Assembly (NCBI GenBank): GCA_029268145.1
Contig: JAJUHA010000009.1
Location: 1 to 64,000, forward strand
DNA: 64,000 nt
Direction of reading: 5' to 3'
Origin: Sphingomonadaceae bacterium
GTDB lineage: Bacteria; Pseudomonadota; Alphaproteobacteria; Sphingomonadales; Sphingomonadaceae
Position 1 is the first letter of the stretch, and each line of letters opens with the position of its first letter. Below the pieces are notes generated by a model. That model saw nothing but the letters and a program-made list of their open reading frames with translations, was not told where the DNA came from and searched no databases. Positions 51,570-59,428 of the stretch are shown one piece after another. The position numbers and the translations under genes are program-made.

Positions 51570-52277
51570 ATGTCGGCCATGCGGGTGCAGCGCATCTTCG
51601 ACGCGCTGGGCGCCGCCAACCCGGCGCCGGCGACCGAGCTCGAGCATTCCAGCCCCTACACGCTGCTCGTTGCCGTGGTGCTCTCGGCGCAGGCCACCGA
51701 TGCCGGCGTGAACCGGGCGACGAGTAGGCTGTTCGCGGTGGCCGACACGCCGGAGAAGATGGTGGCGCTGGGCGTGGAGGGGATCGCCGCCCACATCCGG
51801 ACCATCGGCCTGTGGCGGGCCAAGGCGGCCAATGTCTGGGCGCTTTCGCGGCTGCTCCTGGAACGTCACGGCGGCGAGGTGCCGCGCGATCGGGCGAGCC
51901 TCGAGGCGCTGCCCGGCGTGGGCCGCAAGACGGCCAATGTCGTGCTGAACGAGGCCTTCGGGGAGCCGACGCTTGCAGTCGACACCCATGTCTTCCGGGT
52001 GGCGCGGCGAATCGGCCTTTCCGCGGGCCGGACACCCGAGGCCGTGGAGCGGGATCTCCTCGCCCGGGTGCCGAAGCGCTGGGCCCGGGCCGCGCACCAT
52101 CTCCTCATCCTCCACGGCCGCTACCTGTGCAAGGCGCGGGCTCCCGAATGCTGGCGCTGCCCCATCGCGCGCGACTGCCGCTTCCCGGACAAGCGCACAG
52201 CGCCAGCCGCGCGCGTCAAGCGCGGGTTCAGGAACTCTGGCGGAGACTCGGAGCCCTCACAGGAGGAAGCGCCATGA
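51570..52277 (+). CDS. nth: endonuclease III (DNA glycosylase/AP lyase)
   Basis: About 235 residues from ATG 51570; ATG 51510 is an alternative that adds a Gly/Ala-rich lead. Nth removes oxidised pyrimidines and nicks at AP sites. Signatures: ELEHSSPYTLLVAVVLSAQA, the helix-hairpin-helix LPGVGRKTANVVLNEAFG with catalytic Lys, VDTHVFRVARRIG with catalytic Asp, and the [4Fe-4S] loop C-x6-C-x2-C-x5-C in YLCKARAPECWRCPIARDC. The stop overlaps the next gene (ATGA). The C-terminal extension RVKRGFRNSGGDSEPSQEEA is longer than usual. Confidence 0.94.
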   Translation: MSAMRVQRIFDALGAANPAPATELEHSSPYTLLVAVVLSAQATDAGVNRATSRLFAVADTPEKMVALGVEGIAAHIRTIGLWRAKAANVWALSRLLLERHGGEVPRDRASLEALPGVGRKTANVVLNEAFGEPTLAVDTHVFRVARRIGLSAGRTPEAVERDLLARVPKRWARAAHHLLILHGRYLCKARAPECWRCPIARDCRFPDKRTAPAARVKRGFRNSGGDSEPSQEEAP

Positions 52278-52687
52278 CAAGAAGGATCCGTTCGCTCGCC
52301 GCCCTGCTGCTTCCGCTGGCGCTGGCCGCGCCGGCACTGGCCGAGAGCCGCAGCGAGCGCCGCGCCGCGCAGATGTCGGCCTGGGTCGAGGCCGGCGCGC
52401 CGCAGGACTGCATTCTTCTCAGCCGGATTCGCGAGACCCGGGTGCTCTCGGACCAGGTGATCGACTTCGTGATGGACAATGGCCAGGTGTTCCGGAACAC
52501 CCTGCCGGCGAAGTGCCCGCAGCTCGGCTTCCAGGAGAGCTTCGGCTACCGCACCTCGATCAACCAGCTGTGCAATGTCGACATCATTACCGTCATCATC
52601 CCCGGCATCGGCCCCAACACGGGCGCGAGCTGCGGGCTGGGGCGCTTCACGCCGATGAAGCCGGCCGAGACCGCGCAGCGCAACTAG
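52274..52687 (+). CDS. small secreted DUF6491-like protein
   Basis: 137 residues preceded by AGGAGGA. A signal peptide ends near APALAES. The mature part contains CILLSRIRETRVLSDQVIDF, NGQVFRNTLPAKCPQLGFQE and FGYRTSINQLCNVDIITVI, with three conserved-looking cysteines and a fourth in GASCGLGRF. The DCI-x-x-x-x-I-x-x-T and V-x-x-N-x-L-x-x-x-C-x-x-L spacing matches what I recall of DUF6491, a periplasmic family of unknown role. It is coupled to nth by an ATGA overlap, although a functional link with DNA repair is doubtful. Confidence 0.72.
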   Translation: MTRRIRSLAALLLPLALAAPALAESRSERRAAQMSAWVEAGAPQDCILLSRIRETRVLSDQVIDFVMDNGQVFRNTLPAKCPQLGFQESFGYRTSINQLCNVDIITVIIPGIGPNTGASCGLGRFTPMKPAETAQRN

Positions 52688-52690
52688 CGG

Positions 52691-53887
52691 CTAGAAGGCC
52701 GTCTCCTTCTCGGCGGCGCGGGCGTCGAGCTCGGCGCGCGACAGCCGCTCGGAGGCGGACTTGAGCTGGCCGCAGGCGGCCATGATGTCGCGCCCGCGCG
52801 GGGTGCGCACGGGCGCGGAGATGCCGGATGCGAAGATGATGTCCGAGAAGCGGGCGATCCGCGCATCGGGCGAGCAGGCATAGGGGCTGCCCGGCCAGGG
52901 GTTGAAGGGGATGAGGTTGACCTTGGCCGGCAGCCGATACTGGCGGATCAGGCGGACCAGCTCGCGCGCGTCGGCATCCGAATCGTTGACGCCATCGAGC
53001 ATGACATATTCGAAGGTGATGCGCCGGGCGTTGCTGGCGCCCGGATAGGCCGCGCAGGCGGCGAGCAGCTCGGGGATTCCCCACTTGCGGTTCAGGGGCA
53101 CGATCTCGTCGCGCACCTCCTTGGTGACGGCGTGGAGCGAGACGGCAAGATTGACGCCGATCTCCTCGCCGGCGCGCGCCATCATGGGAACGACGCCCGA
53201 GGTGGAAAGCGTGATCCGCCGCTTCGAGAGCGCAAGGCCCTCGCCGTCCATCACGATCCGCAGGGCATCGCGGACATTCTCGAAATTGTAGAGCGGCTCG
53301 CCCATGCCCATCATCACGATGTTGGTGAGAAGCCGGCCATCGGGTGCGCTCGGCCATTCGCCGAGCGCATCGCGCGCGAGCAGCACCTGCCCCACGATCT
53401 CGGCCGCCGTCAGGTTGCGCACGAGCTTCATCGTGCCGGTGTGGCAGAAGCGGCAGTTCAAGGTGCAGCCCACCTGGGAGGAGACGCAGAGCGTGCCCCG
53501 GTCGGCGTCAGGAATGAAGACCGCCTCGAACGCCTCGCCGCCCGACCGCAGCAGCCACTTGCGCGTGCCGTCGGCGGAGACGAGGGCTTCCACCACCTCC
53601 GGCCGGCCGATGGCGAAATGGCGGGCGAGGGCATCGCGCAGCGGCTTCGCCAGATCGGTCATGGCGGCAAAGTCGGTTGCGCCGCGGCTGTAGATCCAGT
53701 GCCAGAGCTGGCGGGCGCGCATCCGCGCCTGGCGCGGCTCGACGAGGCCGGCCTCGACCAGGGCGGCAGCGATCGCGGCGCGGTCGAGGCCGACGAGATC
53801 GACGCGGCCATCGCCACGCGCTGCGGCGGCGCGCGGCACGGGCACCGGCTCGACCGGGCCTGGAATGGGCATGAGGGGCGTGGGCAT
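52691..53887 (-). CDS. rlmN: 23S rRNA (adenine-C2)-methyltransferase RlmN
   Basis: 398 residues from ATG 53887. The frame extends to ATG 53953 and could start there; relatives begin just before IPG.IDPVPVP-like text, here [13 protein letters not shown]. RlmN is a radical-SAM enzyme that methylates A2503 of 23S rRNA and A37 of some tRNAs. The cluster is [20 protein letters not shown] (CxxxCxxC). Conserved cysteines for the methyl-carrier mechanism lie in CVSSQVGC and near [34 protein letters not shown] and [20 protein letters not shown] are family signatures. Confidence 0.95.
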   Translation of the reverse strand: MPTPLMPIPGPVEPVPVPRAAAARGDGRVDLVGLDRAAIAAALVEAGLVEPRQARMRARQLWHWIYSRGATDFAAMTDLAKPLRDALARHFAIGRPEVVEALVSADGTRKWLLRSGGEAFEAVFIPDADRGTLCVSSQVGCTLNCRFCHTGTMKLVRNLTAAEIVGQVLLARDALGEWPSAPDGRLLTNIVMMGMGEPLYNFENVRDALRIVMDGEGLALSKRRITLSTSGVVPMMARAGEEIGVNLAVSLHAVTKEVRDEIVPLNRKWGIPELLAACAAYPGASNARRITFEYVMLDGVNDSDADARELVRLIRQYRLPAKVNLIPFNPWPGSPYACSPDARIARFSDIIFASGISAPVRTPRGRDIMAACGQLKSASERLSRAELDARAAEKETAF

Positions 53888-53963
53888 CGGGCGGAGATAG
53901 GCGTTCAGGGCAGCGCGCGGAAGACTGGCCACCGCCTCGATGCGACGGGTCATGACAGGCACC

Positions 53964-53980
53964 TGTCAAAAATCTTTACG
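53964..53980. promoter_or_regulatory. 17-bp palindromic upstream element, copy 4, overlapped by a second palindrome
   Basis: TGTCAAAAATCTTTACG lies 53 bp upstream of the -24 element of PEP-CTERM gene 3. Its first bases also form the right half of TGACAGGCACCTGTCA (53952-53967), a perfect 7+7 inverted repeat that covers the alternative rlmN start. Confidence 0.6.
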
Positions 53981-54033
53981 CATGTGTCTTCGCGCCCTCC
54001 GTCAACCCGTTGATGTCTTTGGGCCGGAGATCA

Positions 54034-54049
54034 TGGCATGAATCTTGCT
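54034..54049 (+). promoter_or_regulatory. sigma-54-like -24/-12 promoter of PEP-CTERM gene 3
   Basis: TGGCATG-AATC-TTGCT differs from the RpoN consensus TGGCACG-N4-TTGCW at one base, with GG and GC doublets correctly spaced. Transcription would begin near 54061, about 16 nt before the ATG, leaving the GGGAGG ribosome-binding site inside the leader. Confidence 0.78.
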
Positions 54050-54076
54050 GGAAGATGAGGAGGGAGGAAAGCGGAC

Positions 54077-54793
54077 ATGAAACGGCATCTCGCGCTTGCG
54101 GCGTCCGTGCTGCTGCTGGGCGGACCGGCACTTGCGGCAGAAGAGAATATCTGGTCGACGACCTTCGAAACCGGCGAGATCGAGTCGGTCGGGCCCTTCC
54201 CGTCCGGCGGGCTGATCGTCAGCTACGGAGGCGCATCGCTCCAGTCTGCGGCCGGCTTTCCGGGCATGGACACGCAGATGCTGCGCAACGACACCGGCGG
54301 CACGACGTCGCTCAATGTCGTCGGGTTGGCCGCCCACAGCCAGCTTCGCCTCAAGTTCGACCTCGCCTTCATCGACAGCTGGGACTCGCTCGACGGAGCC
54401 TGCTGCGCGCCCGATATCCTCTTCGTCGATTTCGGCGGCCAGAGCTACCAGTGGACGGTGAACCACGCGCTGGGCACCGTGTTCGACGTGGGGCCCGGAA
54501 CGGTTGTCTCCACGGCCAAGAACCTGGGCTACAACTCCGCGTGGACCGACACGGTGGTGAGCTACGAGTTCCTCTTTCCGCACGTGGCGTCGAGCTTCAG
54601 CCTGTCGATCCGCTTCGGCGGCGCCGGCTTCCAGGGCGGGCTGGACGAGAGCTGGGGGATCGACAATTTCGCGCTCTCGGCCATCTTCGATCCCGGAGGC
54701 GTGATCCCCGAGCCGGCGACCTGGGCGATGCTGATCACCGGCTTCGGCCTGATGGGCGGCATGGCGCGGCGGCGACGGCTGGCAGCGGGCTGA
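54077..54793 (+). CDS. PEPxxWA-CTERM sorting-domain protein 3
   Basis: 238 residues preceded by GGGAGG. A signal peptide (MKRHLALAASVLLLGGPALA) leads into a beta-rich body: ENIWSTTFETGEIESVGPFP, FPGMDTQMLRNDTGGTTSLN, LRLKFDLAFIDSWDSLDGAC, CAPDILFVDFGGQSYQWTVN and SFSLSIRFGGAGFQGGLDES, ending WGIDNFALSAI. This resembles a carbohydrate-binding-like sandwich with a calcium- or sugar-site style aspartate pattern, and no catalytic residues are seen. The sorting tail is VIPEPATWAMLITGFGLMGG and ARRRR. It is the only one of the four on the plus strand, convergent with gene 4. Confidence 0.9.
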   Translation: MKRHLALAASVLLLGGPALAAEENIWSTTFETGEIESVGPFPSGGLIVSYGGASLQSAAGFPGMDTQMLRNDTGGTTSLNVVGLAAHSQLRLKFDLAFIDSWDSLDGACCAPDILFVDFGGQSYQWTVNHALGTVFDVGPGTVVSTAKNLGYNSAWTDTVVSYEFLFPHVASSFSLSIRFGGAGFQGGLDESWGIDNFALSAIFDPGGVIPEPATWAMLITGFGLMGGMARRRRLAAG

Positions 54794-54801
54794 CGTCCGG
54801 C

Positions 54802-54847
54802 ACGGGCAAGGGGCCTGCGCCACACGGGTGGCGCGGCCCCTTCCCGT
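54802..54847 (+). terminator. long GC hairpin after PEP-CTERM gene 3
   Basis: ACGGGCAAGGGGCC-GCGCCAC on the left pairs with GTGGCGC-GGCCCCTT-CCCGT on the right across a 4-nt loop with two small bulges, starting 9 bp past the stop. Confidence 0.7.
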
Positions 54848-54867
54848 CTGGCGCTATGCAGGATGAA

Positions 54868-54894
54868 GGGCCGGACGTCCCCGACGCCCGGCCC
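54868..54894 (-). terminator. hairpin after PEP-CTERM gene 4
   Basis: GGGCCGG (54868-54874) pairs with CCGGCCC (54888-54894), 24 bp past the stop of the minus-strand gene. With the preceding hairpin it separates the two convergent transcripts. Confidence 0.5.
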
Positions 54895-54917
54895 CTCGAT
54901 GCCCCCGGAGAAGAGGA

Positions 54918-55535
54918 TCAGGCGATCGCGGCGGCCCTGCGGCGACGCGCAGCGAAGCCGACGAGACCGAACCCGGCGATCAGCATCGCCCAGGTCGCCG
55001 GCTCGGGAATGACGCCGCCGCCGACATTCGTGAAGACGAACCTGAGGTCGTCATAGTCGAGGTCGCCCCCGCCCAGGATGTCCTCGAAGCCGACATAGAT
55101 GCCGGCCGGGATGGTGCCGCCCGGGCCGATCAGGCCGCCGGCGTAGGGCGCCGAATAGATGTGGGTGATGCCGTCCGGATTGTCGATGCGGCGCGAGAAG
55201 AAGCGCTCACCGGTGGTCAGGACGTCGATGTAGAAGATGAGGCTGTCACCGGCATTCACGGTGAACCCGCCGAAATCGAAGGACTCGCCAACCTGCGAGG
55301 TCTGGTTGTTGAGCCCCGTCACGCCGACATCGACGCCGTTGACGATGAGGCCGAGGACATTGGTGAAGCCCGCGGTGGCGCCCCCGAAGTAGGCGACGAC
55401 GGTGCCGTTTGCGGTGGCCGTAAAGGCATAGTCGGCCGGGTTCACCGCGCCGGGCGTGGGATAGTTCGGCAGCGGGGTTGCGCTGGCGGCACCGGCGAGC
55501 GCGAGCACCGGAAGCGCGAGGAGAAGCTTCTTCAT
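54918..55535 (-). CDS. PEPxxWA-CTERM sorting-domain protein 4
   Basis: 205 residues from ATG 55535, preceded by AAAGGGA. The signal peptide is MKKLLLALPVLALAGAASA. The body has YAFTATANGTVVAYFGGATA, VLGLIVNGVDVGVTGLNNQT and DSLIFYIDVLTTGERFFSRR, then HIYSAPYAGGLIGPGGTIPA and GFEDILGGGDLDYDDLRFVF. The last stretch, F-E-D-x-x-G-G-G-D-x-D-Y-D-D, matches the DUF4114-like or calcium-binding motif common in secreted PEP-CTERM proteins. The tail is VIPEPATWAMLIAGFGLVGF and ARRRR. It is presumably anchored or released by exosortase. Confidence 0.9.
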   Translation of the reverse strand: MKKLLLALPVLALAGAASATPLPNYPTPGAVNPADYAFTATANGTVVAYFGGATAGFTNVLGLIVNGVDVGVTGLNNQTSQVGESFDFGGFTVNAGDSLIFYIDVLTTGERFFSRRIDNPDGITHIYSAPYAGGLIGPGGTIPAGIYVGFEDILGGGDLDYDDLRFVFTNVGGGVIPEPATWAMLIAGFGLVGFAARRRRAAAIA

Positions 55536-55590
55536 GGGTCCGATCCCTTTCGATTGGGCAGCAGGGGCTGCCGACTGATGCTCAACCGTT

Positions 55591-55606
55591 TGCAAGAAGC
55601 GTGCCA
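55591..55606 (-). promoter_or_regulatory. sigma-54 -24/-12 promoter of PEP-CTERM gene 4
   Basis: The minus strand reads TTTGGCACGCTTCTTGCAAA: TGGCACG-CTTC-TTGCA, a perfect RpoN consensus. Transcription would begin near 55580, about 45 nt before the ATG at 55535. Confidence 0.88.
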
Positions 55607-55679
55607 AACTCACCATCGCAGCAATCCCATCTGTTTCCAGAGAGTTGCATTCGCGCTGTCACGGCGTGCGCGCGCCGAC

Positions 55680-55696
55680 TGTCAAGACTTCCGACA
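55680..55696. promoter_or_regulatory. 17-bp palindromic upstream element, copy 3
   Basis: TGTCAAGACTTCCGACA lies 73 bp upstream of the -24 element of PEP-CTERM gene 4. TTCGGAAGTGACA follows at 55699-55711 as an inverted partial second copy, which would suit binding of more than one dimer. Confidence 0.62.
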
Positions 55697-55728
55697 GTTT
55701 TCGGAAGTGACATGGTAAACCGGCCGCA

Positions 55729-56361
55729 TCAGGCGGCGCGGGGACCGGCCGTGCCGTCGCCCAGGTGGAGCAGGGTCTCCCGGCCATCGGCAACCCGCAC
55801 GATGGAGCCCTGCGGCACATCCTCGGCCACGGCGACTCCATGGTAGGGCCGGCCGCCGACGAGGAGGCCGCGCAGCACGCGCGCCGTCATGCCGTGGCTG
55901 ATGACGATGGCGGGCGCCCCCGCCACGTCCGCCACCCAGTCGGCAAGGCGCGCGGCGATGTCGGCATAATGTTCGCCGCCTGGGATGGGCATGCGGAACA
56001 GGCGGTTCTCCTCGTCGATGATGGGTCCTTCGGCGGCAATGATCTCGGCATAGTCGCGGCCGGTCCAGTGGCCGACCTCGATTTCCCTGAGGCGCGCGTC
56101 CTGGTGAACGGCGAACCAGTCGATGCCGAGATGGTCGGCGACGATGGCCGCGGTCTGGAGCGCGCGCGGCGCAGGCGAGGACCAGAGCGGCGGCACCGGC
56201 TCACCCGTGGCGCAGAAATGGGCGGCGAGTGCCGCCCCCATGGCATCGGCCTGCCGCACACCGGCAAGCGTCAGCGGGGTGACGGCATGGTTTCCCTGCA
56301 TCCGCCGGGCGCGGTTGAACACGGTTTCGGCATGGCGGGCGAGATAGAGAAGCCGGGGCAT
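55729..56361 (-). CDS. histidine phosphatase superfamily protein
   Basis: 210 residues. The catalytic phosphohistidine motif is [20 protein letters not shown], with RHAET in place of the common [42 protein letters not shown] and the second catalytic His in [20 protein letters not shown] complete the active site. It belongs to the phosphoglycerate-mutase-like branch that includes CobC and broad phosphatases. The substrate is unknown. No gene is coupled to it. Confidence 0.92.
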   Translation of the reverse strand: MPRLLYLARHAETVFNRARRMQGNHAVTPLTLAGVRQADAMGAALAAHFCATGEPVPPLWSSPAPRALQTAAIVADHLGIDWFAVHQDARLREIEVGHWTGRDYAEIIAAEGPIIDEENRLFRMPIPGGEHYADIAARLADWVADVAGAPAIVISHGMTARVLRGLLVGGRPYHGVAVAEDVPQGSIVRVADGRETLLHLGDGTAGPRAA

Positions 56362-56425
56362 TGGAAACCCCTCTCGCCGGGCGCTAGGGGCTGGTCAACG
56401 GCGCGAATCGGCAAGGGAGAAATGG

Positions 56426-57133
56426 GTGGCGAACAAGATCTTCGCAGATGCGCGCGAGGCGCTCGACGGCCTCCTGTTCGACGGGATGACGATCGTCGCC
56501 GGCGGCTTCGGCCTGTGCGGGATCCCGGAGAACTGCATCGCCGCCATCCGCGACTCCGGCGTGAAGGGCCTCACCATCGTCTCCAACAATGCGGGCGTGG
56601 ATGGCTTCGGGCTGGGGCTCCTGCTCGAGAGCCGGCAGGTTGCGAAGATGATCTCCTCCTATGTGGGCGAGAACCGGGAGTTCGAGCGGCAGTATCTCTC
56701 GGGCGAGCTCGAGCTCGAATTCTGCCCGCAGGGCACGCTTGCCGAGCGGATGCGCGCCGGTGGCGCCGGGATCCCGGGCTTCTACACACGGACCGGGGTG
56801 GGCACGCTGGTCGCCGAAGGCAAGGAACACAAGGAGTTCGACGGGGAGACCTACATCCTCGAGCGGGGAATCGTCGCCGATCTCGCCATCGTCAAGGCCT
56901 GGCGGGGCGACCCCTATGGCAACCTCGTCTACCGGAAGACGGCGCGCAACTTCAACCCGATGGCGGCCACCGCCGGGCGGGTGACGGTGGCCGAGGTGGA
57001 GGAGATGGTGGAGCCGGGCGCGTTCGACCCGGACTGCATCCACACCCCGTCCGTCTATGTCCAGCGGCTGTTCGCGGGTACCCACGAGAAGCGGATCGAG
57101 CAGCGCACGGTCAGGACGCGCGAAGCGGCATGA
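56426..57133 (+). CDS. scoA: 3-oxoacid CoA-transferase, subunit A
   Basis: 235 residues from GTG 56426, preceded by AAGGGAGA. Subunit A holds the CoA-binding G-G-F-G-L-C-G-I-P motif ([20 protein letters not shown]), [60 protein letters not shown] and [20 protein letters not shown]. With subunit B it moves CoA between succinyl-CoA and acetoacetate or another 3-oxoacid, linking ketone, amino-acid or aromatic catabolism with the citric-acid cycle. Subunit B is not adjacent: a phosphatase gene lies between. Confidence 0.95.
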   Translation: MANKIFADAREALDGLLFDGMTIVAGGFGLCGIPENCIAAIRDSGVKGLTIVSNNAGVDGFGLGLLLESRQVAKMISSYVGENREFERQYLSGELELEFCPQGTLAERMRAGGAGIPGFYTRTGVGTLVAEGKEHKEFDGETYILERGIVADLAIVKAWRGDPYGNLVYRKTARNFNPMAATAGRVTVAEVEEMVEPGAFDPDCIHTPSVYVQRLFAGTHEKRIEQRTVRTREAA

Positions 57134-57143
57134 AGGGCGCGGC

Positions 57144-58058
57144 GTGAGGGGCGGTTCGTCCTGGCGCGGCGCGAGGGGAGCCCCGCTCGGCCTTGCCCTG
57201 CTGCTCGGCGCCTGCGCGGCCACGCCTCCGGCACGGCCGGCAGTCGCGCCGGTCTCGCCCGCGCTCCAGGCAACGACCTGGACCTATGGGTCGGCGGAAG
57301 CGGCGATGCTGGCCGAGACCAGCTTCCGCGCGCTGGTGGACAAGGCGGAATCGCGGCTTGGCGCCCTCCATTTCGGCTCGGGGTTCGAGAGCGCGATCGT
57401 GCGCGACCTCGAGGGCGACAAGGTTCGGCTTCGGGAATGCGACCTCAGCTTCCACCGGCCGGCCGTCGTGTTCGACATCGACGAGACGCTGGCGTGGAAC
57501 ATGGGCGCGCAGGCCGACCAGGCGCGGCGGGCGGCCGGCTTCGATCCGCGACGCTGGGACCAGTGGGAGCGGGAGGGCGGCGAACTTCTGGTGGCGGTGC
57601 CGGGCGCGGTCGCAGCCGTCGAGGCGCTGCGCAGGCTCGGGATCACGCCCGTGTTCAACTCCAACCGCTCGGCCGCGCATGCCGCCGAGACGGCCCGCGC
57701 GCTCGCCCGGCTCGGCTTCGGCGCGGCCGTGCATGGCGAGACGCTGTGGCTTGCCGGCGATGCCGACGGCAGCAGCCGCAAGCACGGCCGGCGCGTGGCC
57801 ATTGCCGAGCGCTATTGCGTGCTGGCGCAGGTGGGCGACCAGATGGGCGATTTCGTCGATGCCATCGATTTCGCGCCCGATGGCCGCAGGCACAGCCCGG
57901 CGGAGCGGACGAGGATGGCCGCAGGCGTCTTCGCGCGGCTGTGGGGCGAGCGCTGGTTCCTCATCCCCAACCCCATCTATGGCCGCTGGAACGACCCGCC
58001 GCTGTCCCTTGACGATGTCGTGCCAGAATCGGCGCGCTGGACCCCGAAGGAGGAGTGA
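57144..58058 (+). CDS. HAD-family acid phosphatase, lipoprotein e(P4)/class C type
   Basis: 304 residues from GTG 57144. The lipoprotein signal [15 protein letters not shown] supports this start. HAD motifs are [13 protein letters not shown] (nucleophile and acid Asp), [20 protein letters not shown] (motif II), a Lys in [11 protein letters not shown] and the acidic [13 protein letters not shown] (motif IV). This arrangement and the [12 protein letters not shown] end match the 5'-nucleotidase lipoprotein e(P4) family, which releases phosphate from nucleotides in the periplasm. It sits between scoA (10-bp gap) and scoB (1-bp overlap of stop and ATG), a strange position for a phosphatase. Confidence 0.9.
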   Translation: MRGGSSWRGARGAPLGLALLLGACAATPPARPAVAPVSPALQATTWTYGSAEAAMLAETSFRALVDKAESRLGALHFGSGFESAIVRDLEGDKVRLRECDLSFHRPAVVFDIDETLAWNMGAQADQARRAAGFDPRRWDQWEREGGELLVAVPGAVAAVEALRRLGITPVFNSNRSAAHAAETARALARLGFGAAVHGETLWLAGDADGSSRKHGRRVAIAERYCVLAQVGDQMGDFVDAIDFAPDGRRHSPAERTRMAAGVFARLWGERWFLIPNPIYGRWNDPPLSLDDVVPESARWTPKEE

Positions 58059-58696
58059 TGCCCTGGACCCGCGACGAGATGGCCGCGCGCGCCGCCCGCG
58101 AACTGAAGGACGGCTTCTACGTGAACCTCGGCATCGGCATGCCGACGCTGGTCGCGAACCATGTGCCGGACGGCGTGGACATCACCCTCCAGTCCGAGAA
58201 CGGCATGCTCGGCATGGGGCCCTTCCCCTTCGAGGGGGAGGAGGACCCGGATCTCATCAACGCCGGCAAGCAGACGGTGACCGAACTCAGGCGCACCAGC
58301 TACTTCGATTCCGCCACCTCGTTCGCCATGATCCGCGGCGGCCACATGGATCTCTCGATCCTCGGCGCGATGGAAGTGGCCGAGAATGGCGATCTCGCCA
58401 ACTGGATGGTGCCCGGGAAGATGGTGAAGGGCATGGGCGGCGCCATGGACCTGGTGGCCGGCACGCCGCGGATCGTCGTGATGATGGAGCATGTCGACAA
58501 GGCCGGGCGACCCAAGTTCGTGCCCCGCTGCACCCTGCCGCTGACGGGCCGCAACTGCGTCGATGTCGTCATCACCGACCTTGCCGTCTTCGAGCGGCCG
58601 GACCGGAAGGGAAGCCCCTTCCGCCTCGTCGAGCTGGCACCGGGCGTGACGGCCGACGAGGTGGCCGCGAAGACGAGCGCGGCCTACCTCGCCTGA
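58058..58696 (+). CDS. scoB: 3-oxoacid CoA-transferase, subunit B
   Basis: 212 residues from ATG 58058, preceded by AAGGAGGA. The catalytic Glu is in [20 protein letters not shown]. Further signatures are [57 protein letters not shown] and [20 protein letters not shown]. The protein pairs with scoA to form the heterotetramer. Translation is coupled to the HAD phosphatase gene through the TGATG overlap. Confidence 0.95.
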   Translation: MPWTRDEMAARAARELKDGFYVNLGIGMPTLVANHVPDGVDITLQSENGMLGMGPFPFEGEEDPDLINAGKQTVTELRRTSYFDSATSFAMIRGGHMDLSILGAMEVAENGDLANWMVPGKMVKGMGGAMDLVAGTPRIVVMMEHVDKAGRPKFVPRCTLPLTGRNCVDVVITDLAVFERPDRKGSPFRLVELAPGVTADEVAAKTSAAYLA

Positions 58697-58727
58697 GCCG
58701 GTCCCGGCGAAGGCCGGACTTTCCCGC

Positions 58728-59303
58728 TCACACCCCGCCGAGCGCGCCCTGGCTCACCATGCACCAGAGCATGGGGAGCGAGAGCACCGTGTTGGTGCGG
58801 CTGAAGATCATCGCCGTCGTCGCCGCCCTGGCCTTGGTGTCGGCGTCCGCCTCGACGATGCCCAGCGCCTTCTTCTGGTTGGGCCAGATCACGAACCAGA
58901 CGTTGAAGGCCATGATGAGCGCGAGCCACATGCCAAGCCCGATGACGCGGTAGCCGGGCTGGAGGGAAAGCGCTTCCACCATGTAGCCGTTGATCATCGA
59001 GATGACGAGCCCGGTGACCACGGTGAAGAGCGCCGCCCAGCGGAACCAGAACAGGGCCTCCGGCGCGATATACTTGGAGACGGCCGGCTTCAGCTCGGCC
59101 GGAACCTTGGGCATGGTCGGAATCTGGACGAAGTTGAAATAGTAGAGAAGCCCGATCCACATGATGCCGATAAGCACGTGGAGGAAGCGGAAGATGCCGT
59201 TGACGAGGGCCGGGTGGGTGCCATGGAAGCCCCACAGCACGATGATGGCGAGCAGGCCGCCGAGCCCGACCGCATTCCAGAGATTGCCAAGAAGCTTTGC
59301 CAT
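58728..59303 (-). CDS. PuuD-like membrane protein (urate hydroxylase N-domain type)
   Basis: 191 residues with six membrane helices: GLGGLLAIIVLWGFHGTHPA, FLHVLIGIMWIGLLYYFNFV, WFRWAALFTVVTGLVISMIN, GLGMWLALIMAFNVWFVIWP and TNTVLSLPMLWCMVSQGALG. The H-V-x-x-G-I-M-W-I-G-L-L-Y-Y-F-N-F-V-Q-I-P signature is the membrane domain seen in PuuD-type urate hydroxylases, where it precedes a cytochrome c domain. The cytochrome part is absent here, so this is the stand-alone form. Urate oxidation should not be assumed. Conserved His (H-G-T-H, HVLIG) may bind haem. Confidence 0.82.
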   Translation of the reverse strand: MAKLLGNLWNAVGLGGLLAIIVLWGFHGTHPALVNGIFRFLHVLIGIMWIGLLYYFNFVQIPTMPKVPAELKPAVSKYIAPEALFWFRWAALFTVVTGLVISMINGYMVEALSLQPGYRVIGLGMWLALIMAFNVWFVIWPNQKKALGIVEADADTKARAATTAMIFSRTNTVLSLPMLWCMVSQGALGGV

Positions 59304-59428
59304 GTTCGTCTCCTTGCCCCTTGAAGCCGCGCGCGGCGCAACAGGGGCGCGGCGCACGGAAAGCGGACCCCCTTAATCCCCATTCGCGCCGGCTTGCAAT
59401 CCGCTGCGATTGCCGCGAGCGGGTGCCC

